A DNA stretch of 7,702 nt from Firmicutes bacterium UBA2296 (GCA_002345475.1 DDWC01000151.1:6981-14682), one strand, 5' to 3'. Shown: positions 1-5,082, numbered from the stretch's first letter. Notes: generated by a model not told the origin, from the sequence alone. Program-made: numbers and translations.

Positions 1-611
1 TACTTAAGGTTAATATGCTCGTCAAGGGGCTCGATGAGCAAAGCTTGCTCACAGGCCTGGTCGGCTTCTTTTAAGTTCCCCTGTTTGCGGTGGAGACTTA
101 TGAGTTCACTTACTGTTTCAATGAACATCCGGCGGTAATAGCTCCGCTTGGCTATGGCCCATTCGATGTATGTGGCGTCACTAAGATAGTCACCCAGATA
201 AAGCGAAATGGCCTGGGCCAGGGCGTCTGTGTCTCCTGACATACGGCCTTCCGCCGAGAGACGTTCAAATTCGGCGGAGTCGAGGAAGCAGGCGTCGCAC
301 AGGGCAAACATATATCCGCCACCTACGGAAGTGATGCCGTCCTTCAGCTCACCCTCCAGCGACAGAGTTTTGCGCAGTCTGTAGACCAAAGTGCGCAAGG
401 CACCTTTGGCGTCTTCGTAGTCCTCTTCTGGCCACAATACCTCAATCAGGGACTCCGGCGAAACGGTGCGGCTGCGGTTGGTGAGCAGGTACTTAAATAG
501 ATCCCACATCTTCTGAGACCTGTTTGTGTCCTGCGTAAGCAGAATGCCTGCTCGTCTCACTTCAAACTGCCCGAACGTACGGATGTCCAGCGCTCTGGGG
601 TGTTCTGTCAC
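1..611 (-). CDS. SARP/BTAD-family transcriptional regulator, C-terminus beyond window
   Basis: A GTG-initiated frame runs from 611 off the window start (203 complete codons). The GTG was chosen because GAGGTGA lies 5 bases upstream. Residues about 8-95 form an OmpR/SARP-type winged helix: a strand starting LDIRTFGQFEV, then WDLFKYLLTNRSRTVS, SLIEVLWPEED, and the recognition-helix stretch ALRTLVYRLRKTL. Residues about 105-203 match a bacterial transcriptional activator domain (BTAD), an alpha-helical TPR-like fold: ALAQAISLYLGDYLSD, then EADQACEQALLIEPLDEH. No receiver domain precedes the DNA-binding domain, so it is not a classical two-component regulator. The last two visible bases (TA) could begin a stop or a Tyr codon; BTAD normally continues further, so truncation by the window edge is more likely. 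It probably binds 11-bp-spaced direct repeats, such as those at 722-750 and 5565-5593 (inference). It is the last of the minus-strand genes and has its own 157-bp upstream gap. Confidence 0.88.
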   Translation of the reverse strand, partial: MTEHPRALDIRTFGQFEVRRAGILLTQDTNRSQKMWDLFKYLLTNRSRTVSPESLIEVLWPEEDYEDAKGALRTLVYRLRKTLSLEGELKDGITSVGGGYMFALCDACFLDSAEFERLSAEGRMSGDTDALAQAISLYLGDYLSDATYIEWAIAKRSYYRRMFIETVSELISLHRKQGNLKEADQACEQALLIEPLDEHINLK

Positions 612-721
612 TGCTCTCACCTCACAGTTGCAGGGGACTTATGCATTGGTGTCGCCCGGCGATAATGATGTGTCTATTTTACCATAAAAATGCATCACGG
701 AAATGAAGACAAGCACAAAAT

Positions 722-750
722 CGTGCGAATTATCAATGAAAGGTCAATGA
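722..750 (-). promoter_or_regulatory. 11-bp-period direct repeats upstream of the SARP-like gene
   Basis: Read on the minus strand, TCATTGA (750-744) is followed after 4 bases by an exact TCATTGA (739-733), and after 4 more by TCGCACG (728-722). Three heptamers with 4-base spacers give an 11-bp period, the known arrangement of SARP/OmpR-type binding sites. The array lies 111 bp upstream of the GTG at 611. Only weak promoter boxes follow: TTGTCT (712-707) with TTTTAT (689-684), or TAAAAT (681-676) alone. Autoregulation by the downstream SARP-like protein is an inference. The third heptamer matches poorly and the array could be chance. Confidence 0.4.
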
Positions 751-768
751 TCTTGCGGGCCGCTGAGT

Positions 769-1479
769 CTAACCGTCTATTAGCACCGCATGTACAATCA
801 GGCGATGAGTTGCCGGGTAGATTGGCTCGCAGGTAACAAGGGTCAGCACAGCATGGGTGCGACTGCGGTTCAGCACGGAGATATCCGTGGGCAGAACAAT
901 GTGCTTCTTGTACACCCGGTAGGTGTACTTTCGTGCAGCCGTTTCCACCACAATAAGGTCCCCAGGCTCCATCTCGTCCAGGCGGTTAAACTGACGTCCG
1001 TACTTTCTGCTGCGATGAGCCGCGATAGCGGCGTTACCTACCTCCCCAATAGCCGACGTGCCTTCGATAAGGCCGGCCCCAATCGCCATGTTGGCGTCGG
1101 TCGCGCCATAAAACACCGGCATACGTACGCCTATCTTCTCGATAGATATTGTGCCCAATAAGGCGCCAGTGGGTTTTGGCGCGGGGGGCGGGGGTTCAGT
1201 TGGGGCCGGCGCGGGTTCCGGGTCTTCGGGCAGCTGGTCTTCGTATTGACCGACATCTTCGAACAGCTCTGTCAGTTCGCGATAGCGCACGGTGGAGCGG
1301 TCTTCAGGCAAAGCGCCGGTTTGTGACACAGAACGGTCAATGTCATTGAGAAGTGACTGCATCCGGTAATCATTATATACCTGCGCGGCATGGGGATAGA
1401 CCATGACCATAAGGCCGCACAGTACCAGAGCAAGGGAAATGTACCGCCGTTTTCGCTCCTTGTGTTTATCGCTACGCAA
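769..1479 (-). CDS. Sortase (transpeptidase), class D-like
   Basis: A membrane-anchored cysteine transpeptidase that should cleave LPXTG-type signals between Thr and Gly and join the protein to the cell envelope. The start is placed at the TTG at 1479 because a full SD, GGGAGGTGA (1493-1485), ends 5 bases before it. An in-frame GTG at 1488 lies inside that SD and cannot be the start, so the protein is 236 aa. Counted from the TTG, residues about 13-29 form one N-terminal membrane segment after a Lys/Arg-rich cytoplasmic tail, followed by a charged region and a Pro-rich linker (about 86-104). The sortase barrel starts at GTISIEKIGVRMPVFYG. Catalytic residues are His155 (AAHRS), Cys217 (TLVTCEP) and Arg226 (THRLIV). 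There is no C-terminal membrane segment or pilin-sortase lid, so class D fits better than class C; the class is uncertain. The LPETG protein at 3516-4922 is the evident substrate. The gene has its own promoter (1516-1544). Confidence 0.93.
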   Translation of the reverse strand: MRSDKHKERKRRYISLALVLCGLMVMVYPHAAQVYNDYRMQSLLNDIDRSVSQTGALPEDRSTVRYRELTELFEDVGQYEDQLPEDPEPAPAPTEPPPPAPKPTGALLGTISIEKIGVRMPVFYGATDANMAIGAGLIEGTSAIGEVGNAAIAAHRSRKYGRQFNRLDEMEPGDLIVVETAARKYTYRVYKKHIVLPTDISVLNRSRTHAVLTLVTCEPIYPATHRLIVHAVLIDG

Positions 1480-1484
1480 TCCAG

Positions 1485-1493
1485 TCACCTCCC
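1485..1493 (-). promoter_or_regulatory. Ribosome binding site deciding the sortase start
   Basis: GGGAGGTGA on the minus strand is a near-perfect SD. The in-frame GTG at 1488-1486 is part of this element. The next in-frame start, TTG at 1479-1477, sits 5 bases downstream at normal spacing and is preferred. Confidence 0.75.
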
Positions 1494-1515
1494 GTTGAAA
1501 CCTGTTATAAGTATC

Positions 1516-1544
1516 ATTATACCACCCTGTGGTATTCTCACCAA
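1516..1544 (-). promoter_or_regulatory. Sigma-A-type promoter of the sortase gene
   Basis: On the minus strand the -35 candidate TTGGTG (1544-1539) is 17 bases from a consensus -10 TATAAT (1521-1516). The start of transcription would be near 1509, giving a leader of about 30 bases to the TTG at 1479. The -10 is perfect and the -35 is weak (3 of 6). A 7-bp palindrome overlaps the spacer and -10 (see 1519-1535). Confidence 0.6.
1519..1535. promoter_or_regulatory. Operator-like palindrome over the sortase -10 region
   Basis: ATACCAC (1519-1525) and GTGGTAT (1529-1535) are perfect inverted halves separated by CCT. The element covers the downstream part of the promoter spacer and half of the -10 box. 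That is a position where a bound dimeric repressor would block RNA polymerase. No binding protein can be named, and the palindrome is short enough to be chance. Confidence 0.35.
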
Positions 1545-1566
1545 AAGGTTCATGTTTGTTGAGACA

Positions 1567-1598
1567 GCAATCCCTGCGCCATTTGACGCAGGGATTGC
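1567..1598 (-). terminator. Hairpin after the transglutaminase-like gene
   Basis: GCAATCCCTGCG (1567-1578) and CGCAGGGATTGC (1587-1598) form a perfect 12-bp stem with an 8-base loop. It lies 45 bases beyond the stop at 1643 and upstream of the sortase promoter, where a terminator is expected. Neither strand has a clear U-run after the stem, so it may instead stabilise the transcript end or leave partial read-through into the sortase gene. Confidence 0.5.
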
Positions 1599-1642
1599 CG
1601 GGAGGTGAAAGTGGCTTGGGGCTATGAGGAGGAGGTGAAGTC

Positions 1643-2809
1643 CTAGAATTCCAGAGTTTTCTTGTATACGTCGGAGCTCTTGATCATGGTTATTTCTGCT
1701 CCCCGGGCGCGTCTTTGCGCATCCACACTGGCGTCTACAATCAGCCATTGCCCGTCCACATAAACTTCGTTCCAGGCGTGGTATCCCTGTACCGTGCTGG
1801 CATAACCCTTGACCAGCTTGGCTGGAATGCCCAAGCTGCGCAGCATGGCTGCCATCAGTGAAGCGTGGTCATAGCAGATACCTTTTCCGGAGGTCAGAGT
1901 CTGATCAATGCTGGGCAGGTATGTCGATGTCAGTGTAGCCAGTTTCGGGGTGTCGTAATCAACATTGGCCACCACAAAGCGATAAATTGCTTCGAATTTT
2001 TCGCGGTCGGTGCTTAGCGATGAAGTCAACTGCCGTGCCTTTGCCGTAGCTAGGCTTTGCTCCGACCACTTGATCTCCTGAACCGAAGCCAGGAAGACCG
2101 AGTTTGCCGTGCTTATGGAGACATCAATGATACTGCGGTCTGCGGCGCGATACCTGTTGTCCGTGGTATTCTCAAAAACCGTTATGGTATATTGTCCGCT
2201 GCCCAACTGGAGCGGGAAGTTTTCCTGACCTTTGTACAGGTTGTAGTAGTACTTTGCGTCTCCTTTGCGCACCTCGAGCCTGGCCTTAGCCGTCCCGGAG
2301 TAGTTTATTGTAACTATACCCTGGCTTGCCTTGCTGGTGTCAATAAGGGGCATGTCGGCCGTTACAACCACTGGGGCGGGGGGAGTAAGGAGAACCGGTT
2401 TTTCTTCAACGGCAGGAGCTGTTTCTGCGATGACAGGGGCGGCGGGAGCAACGGTGACGATGGACACCGGCACGACTTTTGCCTCCACAGGAGCGGGAGT
2501 GCTGACAACGGCGACCTTTGCCACAGGTTCCACTGCTGTTGTCTTAACCGGTGCGGGCTCTTCAGCGGCCGGCTCGGGAGAGGCAGCAATTTCATCAGAA
2601 GCAATTTCCTCGCCCTCGACGGTATCTGTAAGGTTCTGCTCATCGACCTCTGCCGTGACTTCGACTGTGACAACAGTCTCCGTGGACGTGTTATCTATCA
2701 ACCCGGCAGCAACTACCGCCGTATGTTCGGCAACCGGTTGGTTCCCGATGGCGAAAGCCGGAATGGATATCAGCAGTGCGGCGATTAACAGAATAGCGAA
2801 CTTACGCAC
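1643..2809 (-). CDS. Secreted transglutaminase-like (TGc fold) protein
   Basis: 388 aa with a GTG start at 2809; the SD AAAGGAG (2824-2818) is 8 bases upstream. Residues 1-20 are a signal peptide ending AFA. Residues about 25-150 are a low-complexity Ala/Val/Pro/Glu stalk. Residues about 162-242 look like a beta-sandwich domain (GIVTINYSGTAKARLEV, then FPLQLGSGQYTITVFEN) of the kind often placed before clostridial transglutaminase domains. Residues about 255-365 are the transglutaminase core with the full triad: Cys312 (GKGICYDHA), His344 (GYHAWNEVYV) and Asp359 (WLIVDAS). Family members cross-link, cleave or deamidate proteins through a Cys thioester; which reaction occurs here cannot be read from sequence. 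It has no LPXTG signal, so it is probably released or held loosely in the wall. Two tandem GEMM-I riboswitches occupy its leader, and riboswitch A abuts the SD, so expression should respond to c-di-GMP. Confidence 0.9.
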   Translation of the reverse strand: MRKFAILLIAALLISIPAFAIGNQPVAEHTAVVAAGLIDNTSTETVVTVEVTAEVDEQNLTDTVEGEEIASDEIAASPEPAAEEPAPVKTTAVEPVAKVAVVSTPAPVEAKVVPVSIVTVAPAAPVIAETAPAVEEKPVLLTPPAPVVVTADMPLIDTSKASQGIVTINYSGTAKARLEVRKGDAKYYYNLYKGQENFPLQLGSGQYTITVFENTTDNRYRAADRSIIDVSISTANSVFLASVQEIKWSEQSLATAKARQLTSSLSTDREKFEAIYRFVVANVDYDTPKLATLTSTYLPSIDQTLTSGKGICYDHASLMAAMLRSLGIPAKLVKGYASTVQGYHAWNEVYVDGQWLIVDASVDAQRRARGAEITMIKSSDVYKKTLEF

Positions 2810-2824
2810 AATATGTGCTCCTTT

Positions 2825-2910
2825 CGGTAGCTGGCTGCCGTGCCCCTTGCGGGGTTAAGGCCCTTTAGCTTTGCGTCCCACCGTTTCCGATGGTTTGCCA
2901 TTGTCGGTGA
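2825..2910 (-). promoter_or_regulatory. c-di-GMP-I (GEMM-I) riboswitch A, gene-proximal copy
   Basis: The minus strand carries the GEMM-I hallmarks in order: GGCAAACC (2899-2892), a P2 hairpin with a GAAA tetraloop between CCATCG and CGGTGG, then GGGACGCAAAGC, then a P3 arm capped by CCCC-GCAA-GGGG, and the closing strand GCTACCG (2831-2825). The closing strand runs straight into the SD AAAGGAG (2824-2818). The 5' flank has CUCC (2917-2914) and UUC, which can pair with GGAG of the SD and the neighbouring GAA. A ligand-stabilised P1 could therefore hide the SD, predicting translational OFF control of the transglutaminase-like gene. The aptamer call is firm; the sign is inference. A GEMM-Ib (cGAMP) specificity is not excluded. 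Confidence 0.9.
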
Positions 2911-2929
2911 AGCGGAGTTAATCAATAAG

Positions 2930-3034
2930 CAAAAAACAAAAAACAAAAACATGAAACGAGACGTGAAACATTAGACGTGAGACATTAGACATGAATCATT
3001 AAACGGAAATCATAAAACAAAGAACATAAATCAC
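2930..3034. repeat. Degenerate heptanucleotide repeat array H1
   Basis: From 2930 the plus strand reads in an unbroken 7-base register for about 15 units: CAAAAAA twice, CAAAAAC, ATGAAAC, GAGACGT, GAAACAT, TAGACGT, GAGACAT, TAGACAT and so on, roughly NARACRT. On the minus strand the units resemble ATGTCTA and ACGTCTC, similar to units in the array at 3385-3510. It fills the leader DNA between riboswitches B and A. No credible gene lies in it. Confidence 0.65.
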
Positions 3035-3088
3035 ATTTGTAGGAGGTGTACTTTGGTATTTGAGCCTGGTATGGTGAGAACCAATCCA

Positions 3089-3123
3089 CAAGCGACAAGC
3101 AACTAGCGACAAGTGACAGCGAA
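3089..3123. repeat. Degenerate heptanucleotide repeat array H2
   Basis: Units on the plus strand are CAAGCGA (3089), CAAGCAA (3096), CTAGCGA (3103), CAAGTGA (3110) and CAGCGAA (3117), all in one 7-base register. Read on the minus strand they resemble GTCGCTA, a unit type also seen on the plus strand in the array at 3385-3510. The array sits between riboswitch B and array H1, within the transglutaminase leader. Confidence 0.6.
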
Positions 3124-3149
3124 AACGGAGAACAAAAAAACTTTCCTTT

Positions 3150-3235
3150 CGGTAGCTGGCTGCCGTGCCCCCTGCGGGGTTCAGGCCCTTTAGCTTTGCG
3201 TCCCACCGTTTCCGATGGTTTGCCATTGTCGCTGA
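3150..3235 (-). promoter_or_regulatory. c-di-GMP-I (GEMM-I) riboswitch B, promoter-proximal copy
   Basis: Near-duplicate of riboswitch A at an offset of exactly 325 bp, with three substitutions in the aligned 89 bases (opposite 2847, 2857 and 2907). It has the same GGCAAACC, GAAA-capped P2 and GGGACGCAAAGC core. One substitution changes the P3 cap GCAA to GCAG; another changes CCUUAA to CCUGAA in the P3 stretch that matches the tetraloop-receptor side. The closing strand is followed by GGAAAG (3146-3141) and seven U (3140-3134). The 5' flank CUUUUC (3239-3234) can pair with GGAAAG or with the overlapping GAAAGG, so a ligand-closed P1 would sit next to the U-run. A terminator-type OFF platform is therefore inferred. 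Copy A acts at the SD instead. Confidence 0.88.
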
Positions 3236-3273
3236 AAAGCTTCTTTTAGCTGGTTTTCTATGGATCTAGGCTC

Positions 3274-3302
3274 AATATATCATGGGAGACGCAATTGCGC
3301 AA
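3274..3302 (-). promoter_or_regulatory. Promoter of the tandem-riboswitch/transglutaminase transcript
   Basis: On the minus strand TTGCGC (3302-3297) is separated by 17 bases from TATATT (3279-3274). The start of transcription would be near 3267, about 30 bases upstream of riboswitch B. The leader to the GTG at 2809 would be about 460 bases and include both aptamers. I see no convincing second promoter between the two aptamers. Confidence 0.6.
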
Positions 3303-3334
3303 TAATATGAAGGAACTTTTGTGATCAGAATGTG

Positions 3335-3364
3335 ACAGGCCCGGGGAATCAACCCCGGGCCTGT
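3335..3364 (-). terminator. Strong GC-rich hairpin after the LPETG gene
   Basis: ACAGGCCCGGGG (3335-3346) and CCCCGGGCCTGT (3353-3364) form a perfect 12-bp stem with an AATCAA loop. It lies about 150 bases past the stop at 3516 and just before the promoter of the transglutaminase transcript, so it most likely ends the LPETG transcript. The minus-strand side lacks a U-run. The T-rich GTTTGTTTATTG is on the plus-strand side, where no upstream gene exists. Confidence 0.6.
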
Positions 3365-3384
3365 GTTTGTTTATTGATTGTAGC

Positions 3385-3510
3385 TAGTTGCTAGTCGTCA
3401 GTCGTTAGTCGTTAGTTTCTAGTCCTCTGTTGTCGGCTGTCTAGCGTCTAACGTCTAGCGCCTTTCCCTATTGCTTCTAGCTGGCGTCTGGAGGCTGGTA
3501 GCTGTCGGCT
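3385..3510. repeat. Degenerate heptanucleotide repeat array H3
   Basis: About 18 consecutive 7-base units on the plus strand: TAGTTGC, TAGTCGT, CAGTCGT, TAGTCGT, TAGTTTC, TAGTCCT, then CTAGCGT, CTAACGT, CTAGCGC, and finally units ending GCT or TCT (TCTAGCT, GGCGTCT, GGAGGCT, GGTAGCT, GTCGGCT). The register persists while the unit drifts. It fills the 3' region of the LPETG gene between its stop and the hairpin at 3335-3364. No gene is supported here. Confidence 0.65.
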
Positions 3511-3515
3511 AAATC

Positions 3516-4922
3516 CTAGCGTCTGCGCTTCTTGCCAACTACGATACCGGCTGCGCTGATCATTGCGCCGAGGCCGTAGAAGATGGTGAAGGGCAGTTCG
3601 CCGGTCTCGGGAAGCTCAGGAGCGGTGGGGACAATCGGATCTTCAAGCTCGATCTCTTCTTCTGGCTCCTCCACTACGGGCTCTTCAGGCTCTTCTGGTG
3701 CCTCGGGGATTTCGACCTCCGGAATCTCTACTTCGTCTTCTTCGAATACCGCTACTAGCGTTCTGGAGCCCGTTACGGTGAGACCGAAGGTAGGGCTGGT
3801 GCTTACAAGTGTGCCACCTTCATACCATCCAAGGAAGGTGTATCCTTCGCTGGCGGTCGCGCTGACCGAAGTAGATGCGCCGAAGGAGAATGTTCCACCG
3901 CCGCCAACAGTGCCGCCGCCCTCAGTGGTTGCGACTATGTTGTAGAAGAATACGGTCGGCGGTCCGGGTGGTGGTGATGGAGGAGCGGTGGCCGACACGA
4001 TAACGGTTCTGGTGACCTCCACCGCGGCGAGACCTTCGGAGTCTTCAACGTTATATGTGATAATGTAGGTGCCGGCAACGGCGGTGTTGACGGGGTTAAC
4101 AACGTCGATATCGTCGGTCAAATCGCCATCCTCAGCATCAAGAGCAGTGGCGCCTGCGTCGTTGTAGATGTCGCCAACGGTGAGATTAACCGTTGCATCG
4201 CCTAGCAAGGTTATTACCGGAGGCGTGTTCTGGGGGACTTCCGATACGATAACCGTTCTGGTGACTTCAACTGCGGCGAGACCTTGGGAGTCTACAACGT
4301 TATACGTGACTGTGTAGGTGCCGGCAACGGCGGTGTTGACGGGGTTAACAACGTCGATATCGTCTGTCAAATCGCCATCCTCAGCATCAAGAGCAGTGGC
4401 GCCTGCGTCGCTGTAGATGTCGCCAACGGTGAGATTAACCGTTGCATCGCCTAGCAGGGTTATTACCGGAGGCGTGTTCAGGGGAGGCGACACAACCGGG
4501 AACCCGTTGATTGTAATGGTCTTAATCTGTGCGGTATGATTTCCCGACGGCCCTGGGATGAAGAAAAGGGGTGCATTCGGGTCAAGCGGGTCAGGATCAG
4601 GACCCATAGATCCTCCTGGGTAGGTTCTCGTAACGGGACTGGTATTTGCGCTAGCGGCATCGATGGTTACTTCAGTGATATAAACACCCTCAGAATACCA
4701 GCTAAAGTAATTTCCTCCGCCTTGCTCAGCGACGAAGTAGAAGGTCCCTCCTAAGAACGGGACTGAGTAAACTCCATTGAGCGCCGTTAGGTTATTGCGT
4801 ACTAGGGTCACCGTACTAATAGTCTCCGCTTTCGCCACATTGAGTGTCGCAGGTGATATGCCTGCCAGTACCAGCATAGCGACCATTGTAATCGCGAGCA
4901 TTCTCTTGCTAGTTGTTTTCAT
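3516..4922 (-). CDS. LPETG-anchored cell-surface protein with Ig-like repeats
   Basis: 468 aa with an ATG at 4922; the SD AAGGAGA (4937-4931) gives normal spacing. Residues 1-33 are a signal peptide. Residues about 35-147 are an unrecognised Gly/aromatic-rich domain. Two nearly identical immunoglobulin-like repeats of DUF5011/HYR type follow (about 149-227 and 232-310), each with PPVITLLGDATVNLTVGD and EDGDLTDDI. After a Pro-rich hinge, residues about 326-396 resemble a divergent InlB B-repeat (GYTFLGWYEGG, then LVAVFEED). Residues about 397-435 form a Glu/Pro-rich wall-spanning stalk. The C-terminus is a complete sorting signal: LPETG (437-441), a hydrophobic segment and the tail KKRRR. The sortase at 769-1479 is the likely anchoring enzyme. 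Overall it resembles an adhesin or stalked display protein; the ligand is unknown. A GEMM-I riboswitch (4957-5049) in the leader points to c-di-GMP control. Confidence 0.92.
   Translation of the reverse strand: MKTTSKRMLAITMVAMLVLAGISPATLNVAKAETISTVTLVRNNLTALNGVYSVPFLGGTFYFVAEQGGGNYFSWYSEGVYITEVTIDAASANTSPVTRTYPGGSMGPDPDPLDPNAPLFFIPGPSGNHTAQIKTITINGFPVVSPPLNTPPVITLLGDATVNLTVGDIYSDAGATALDAEDGDLTDDIDVVNPVNTAVAGTYTVTYNVVDSQGLAAVEVTRTVIVSEVPQNTPPVITLLGDATVNLTVGDIYNDAGATALDAEDGDLTDDIDVVNPVNTAVAGTYIITYNVEDSEGLAAVEVTRTVIVSATAPPSPPPGPPTVFFYNIVATTEGGGTVGGGGTFSFGASTSVSATASEGYTFLGWYEGGTLVSTSPTFGLTVTGSRTLVAVFEEDEVEIPEVEIPEAPEEPEEPVVEEPEEEIELEDPIVPTAPELPETGELPFTIFYGLGAMISAAGIVVGKKRRR
3993..4478. repeat. 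Tandem 249-bp-period repeat encoding two Ig-like domains
   Basis: Two copies (3993-4229 and 4242-4478) inside the LPETG gene are offset by 249 bp. From 4065 to 4231, against 4314 to 4480, I count only three mismatches. The adjoining stretch (3993-4064 against 4242-4313), which encodes the C-terminal part of each domain, has many more. The uneven divergence suggests recent duplication or gene conversion limited to part of the unit. Confidence 0.85.
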
Positions 4923-4936
4923 TGTTCAACTCTCCT

Positions 4937-4961
4937 TTGCCAAATTAGTTTCATTTGGCAA
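4937..4961 (-). promoter_or_regulatory. Expression-platform hairpin of riboswitch C
   Basis: On the minus strand TTGCCAAAT (4961-4953) and ATTTGGCAA (4945-4937) form a perfect 9-bp stem with a 7-base loop. Its 5' arm reuses the UUGCC of the aptamer's closing strand (GGTTGCC, 4963-4957), and its 3' arm overlaps the first bases of the SD (4937-4931). The hairpin and the ligand-bound aptamer should exclude each other. c-di-GMP would then free the SD, predicting translational ON control. Confidence 0.6.
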
Positions 4962-5049
4962 CCGGACGATCATAGCGGGGGCCTTCCCTCGCTTTAGACT
5001 CCTGGCTTTGCGTCCCCGTCTTTCGACGGGTTTGCCCTTTTCAGGTTCC
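4957..5049 (-). promoter_or_regulatory. c-di-GMP-I (GEMM-I) riboswitch C ahead of the LPETG gene
   Basis: The minus strand shows GGGCAAACC, then a P2 hairpin CCCGTC-GAAA-GACGGG, then GGGACGCAAAGCC. A P3 arm follows with CUAAAG opposite CUAUG, the usual docking partner for a GAAA loop, and then the closing GGTTGCC (4963-4957). This is a complete GEMM-I aptamer and is not a recent copy of A or B. It lies only 34 bases beyond the stop of the 144-aa gene, so it may be transcribed as part of an operon with that gene. Only a poor promoter candidate (TCGATA, 16 bases, TAGATA) is visible just upstream. Confidence 0.92.
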
Positions 5050-5068
5050 GGATTCGCTCTGCGAATCC
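5050..5068 (-). other. Small hairpin between the 144-aa gene and riboswitch C
   Basis: GGATTCGC (5050-5057) and GCGAATCC (5061-5068) form a perfect 8-bp stem with a 3-base loop. It begins 15 bases after the stop of the 144-aa gene and directly adjoins the 5' edge of riboswitch C. There is no U-run, so simple termination is doubtful. It could protect the aptamer 5' end or mark a processed intercistronic transcript. Confidence 0.4.
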
Positions 5069-5082
5069 TTATCTACTTGTTA

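Noticed and set aside
2057..2858. Plus-strand open frames of 243 and 175 codons (2057-2788 and 2331-2858)
   Set aside because: They are antisense to the transglutaminase-like gene, mostly to its low-complexity Ala/Val/Pro stalk. They have repetitive Ser/Thr/Gly- or Cys/Gly-rich products and no SD.
3041..3104. Plus-strand AGGAGGTG followed by a short frame starting TTG, ending at a TAG about 17 codons later
   Set aside because: It is antisense to the transglutaminase leader, has no promoter, and the frame runs into a heptad repeat; the SD match is likely chance.
2985..3226. Minus-strand frames of 73 and 75 codons
   Set aside because: Both begin inside riboswitch B and run through the heptad-repeat spacer. 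They have no suitable SD and their sequence is explained by RNA structure and repeats.
2930..3510. CRISPR array
   Set aside because: The repeats are 7-base units without spacers of regular length and without a longer conserved repeat; no cas genes are present.
3583..3945. Plus-strand frame of 120 codons
   Set aside because: It is the complement of the Glu/Pro-rich stalk and InlB-like region of the LPETG gene and encodes only Ser/Gly/Thr-rich low complexity.
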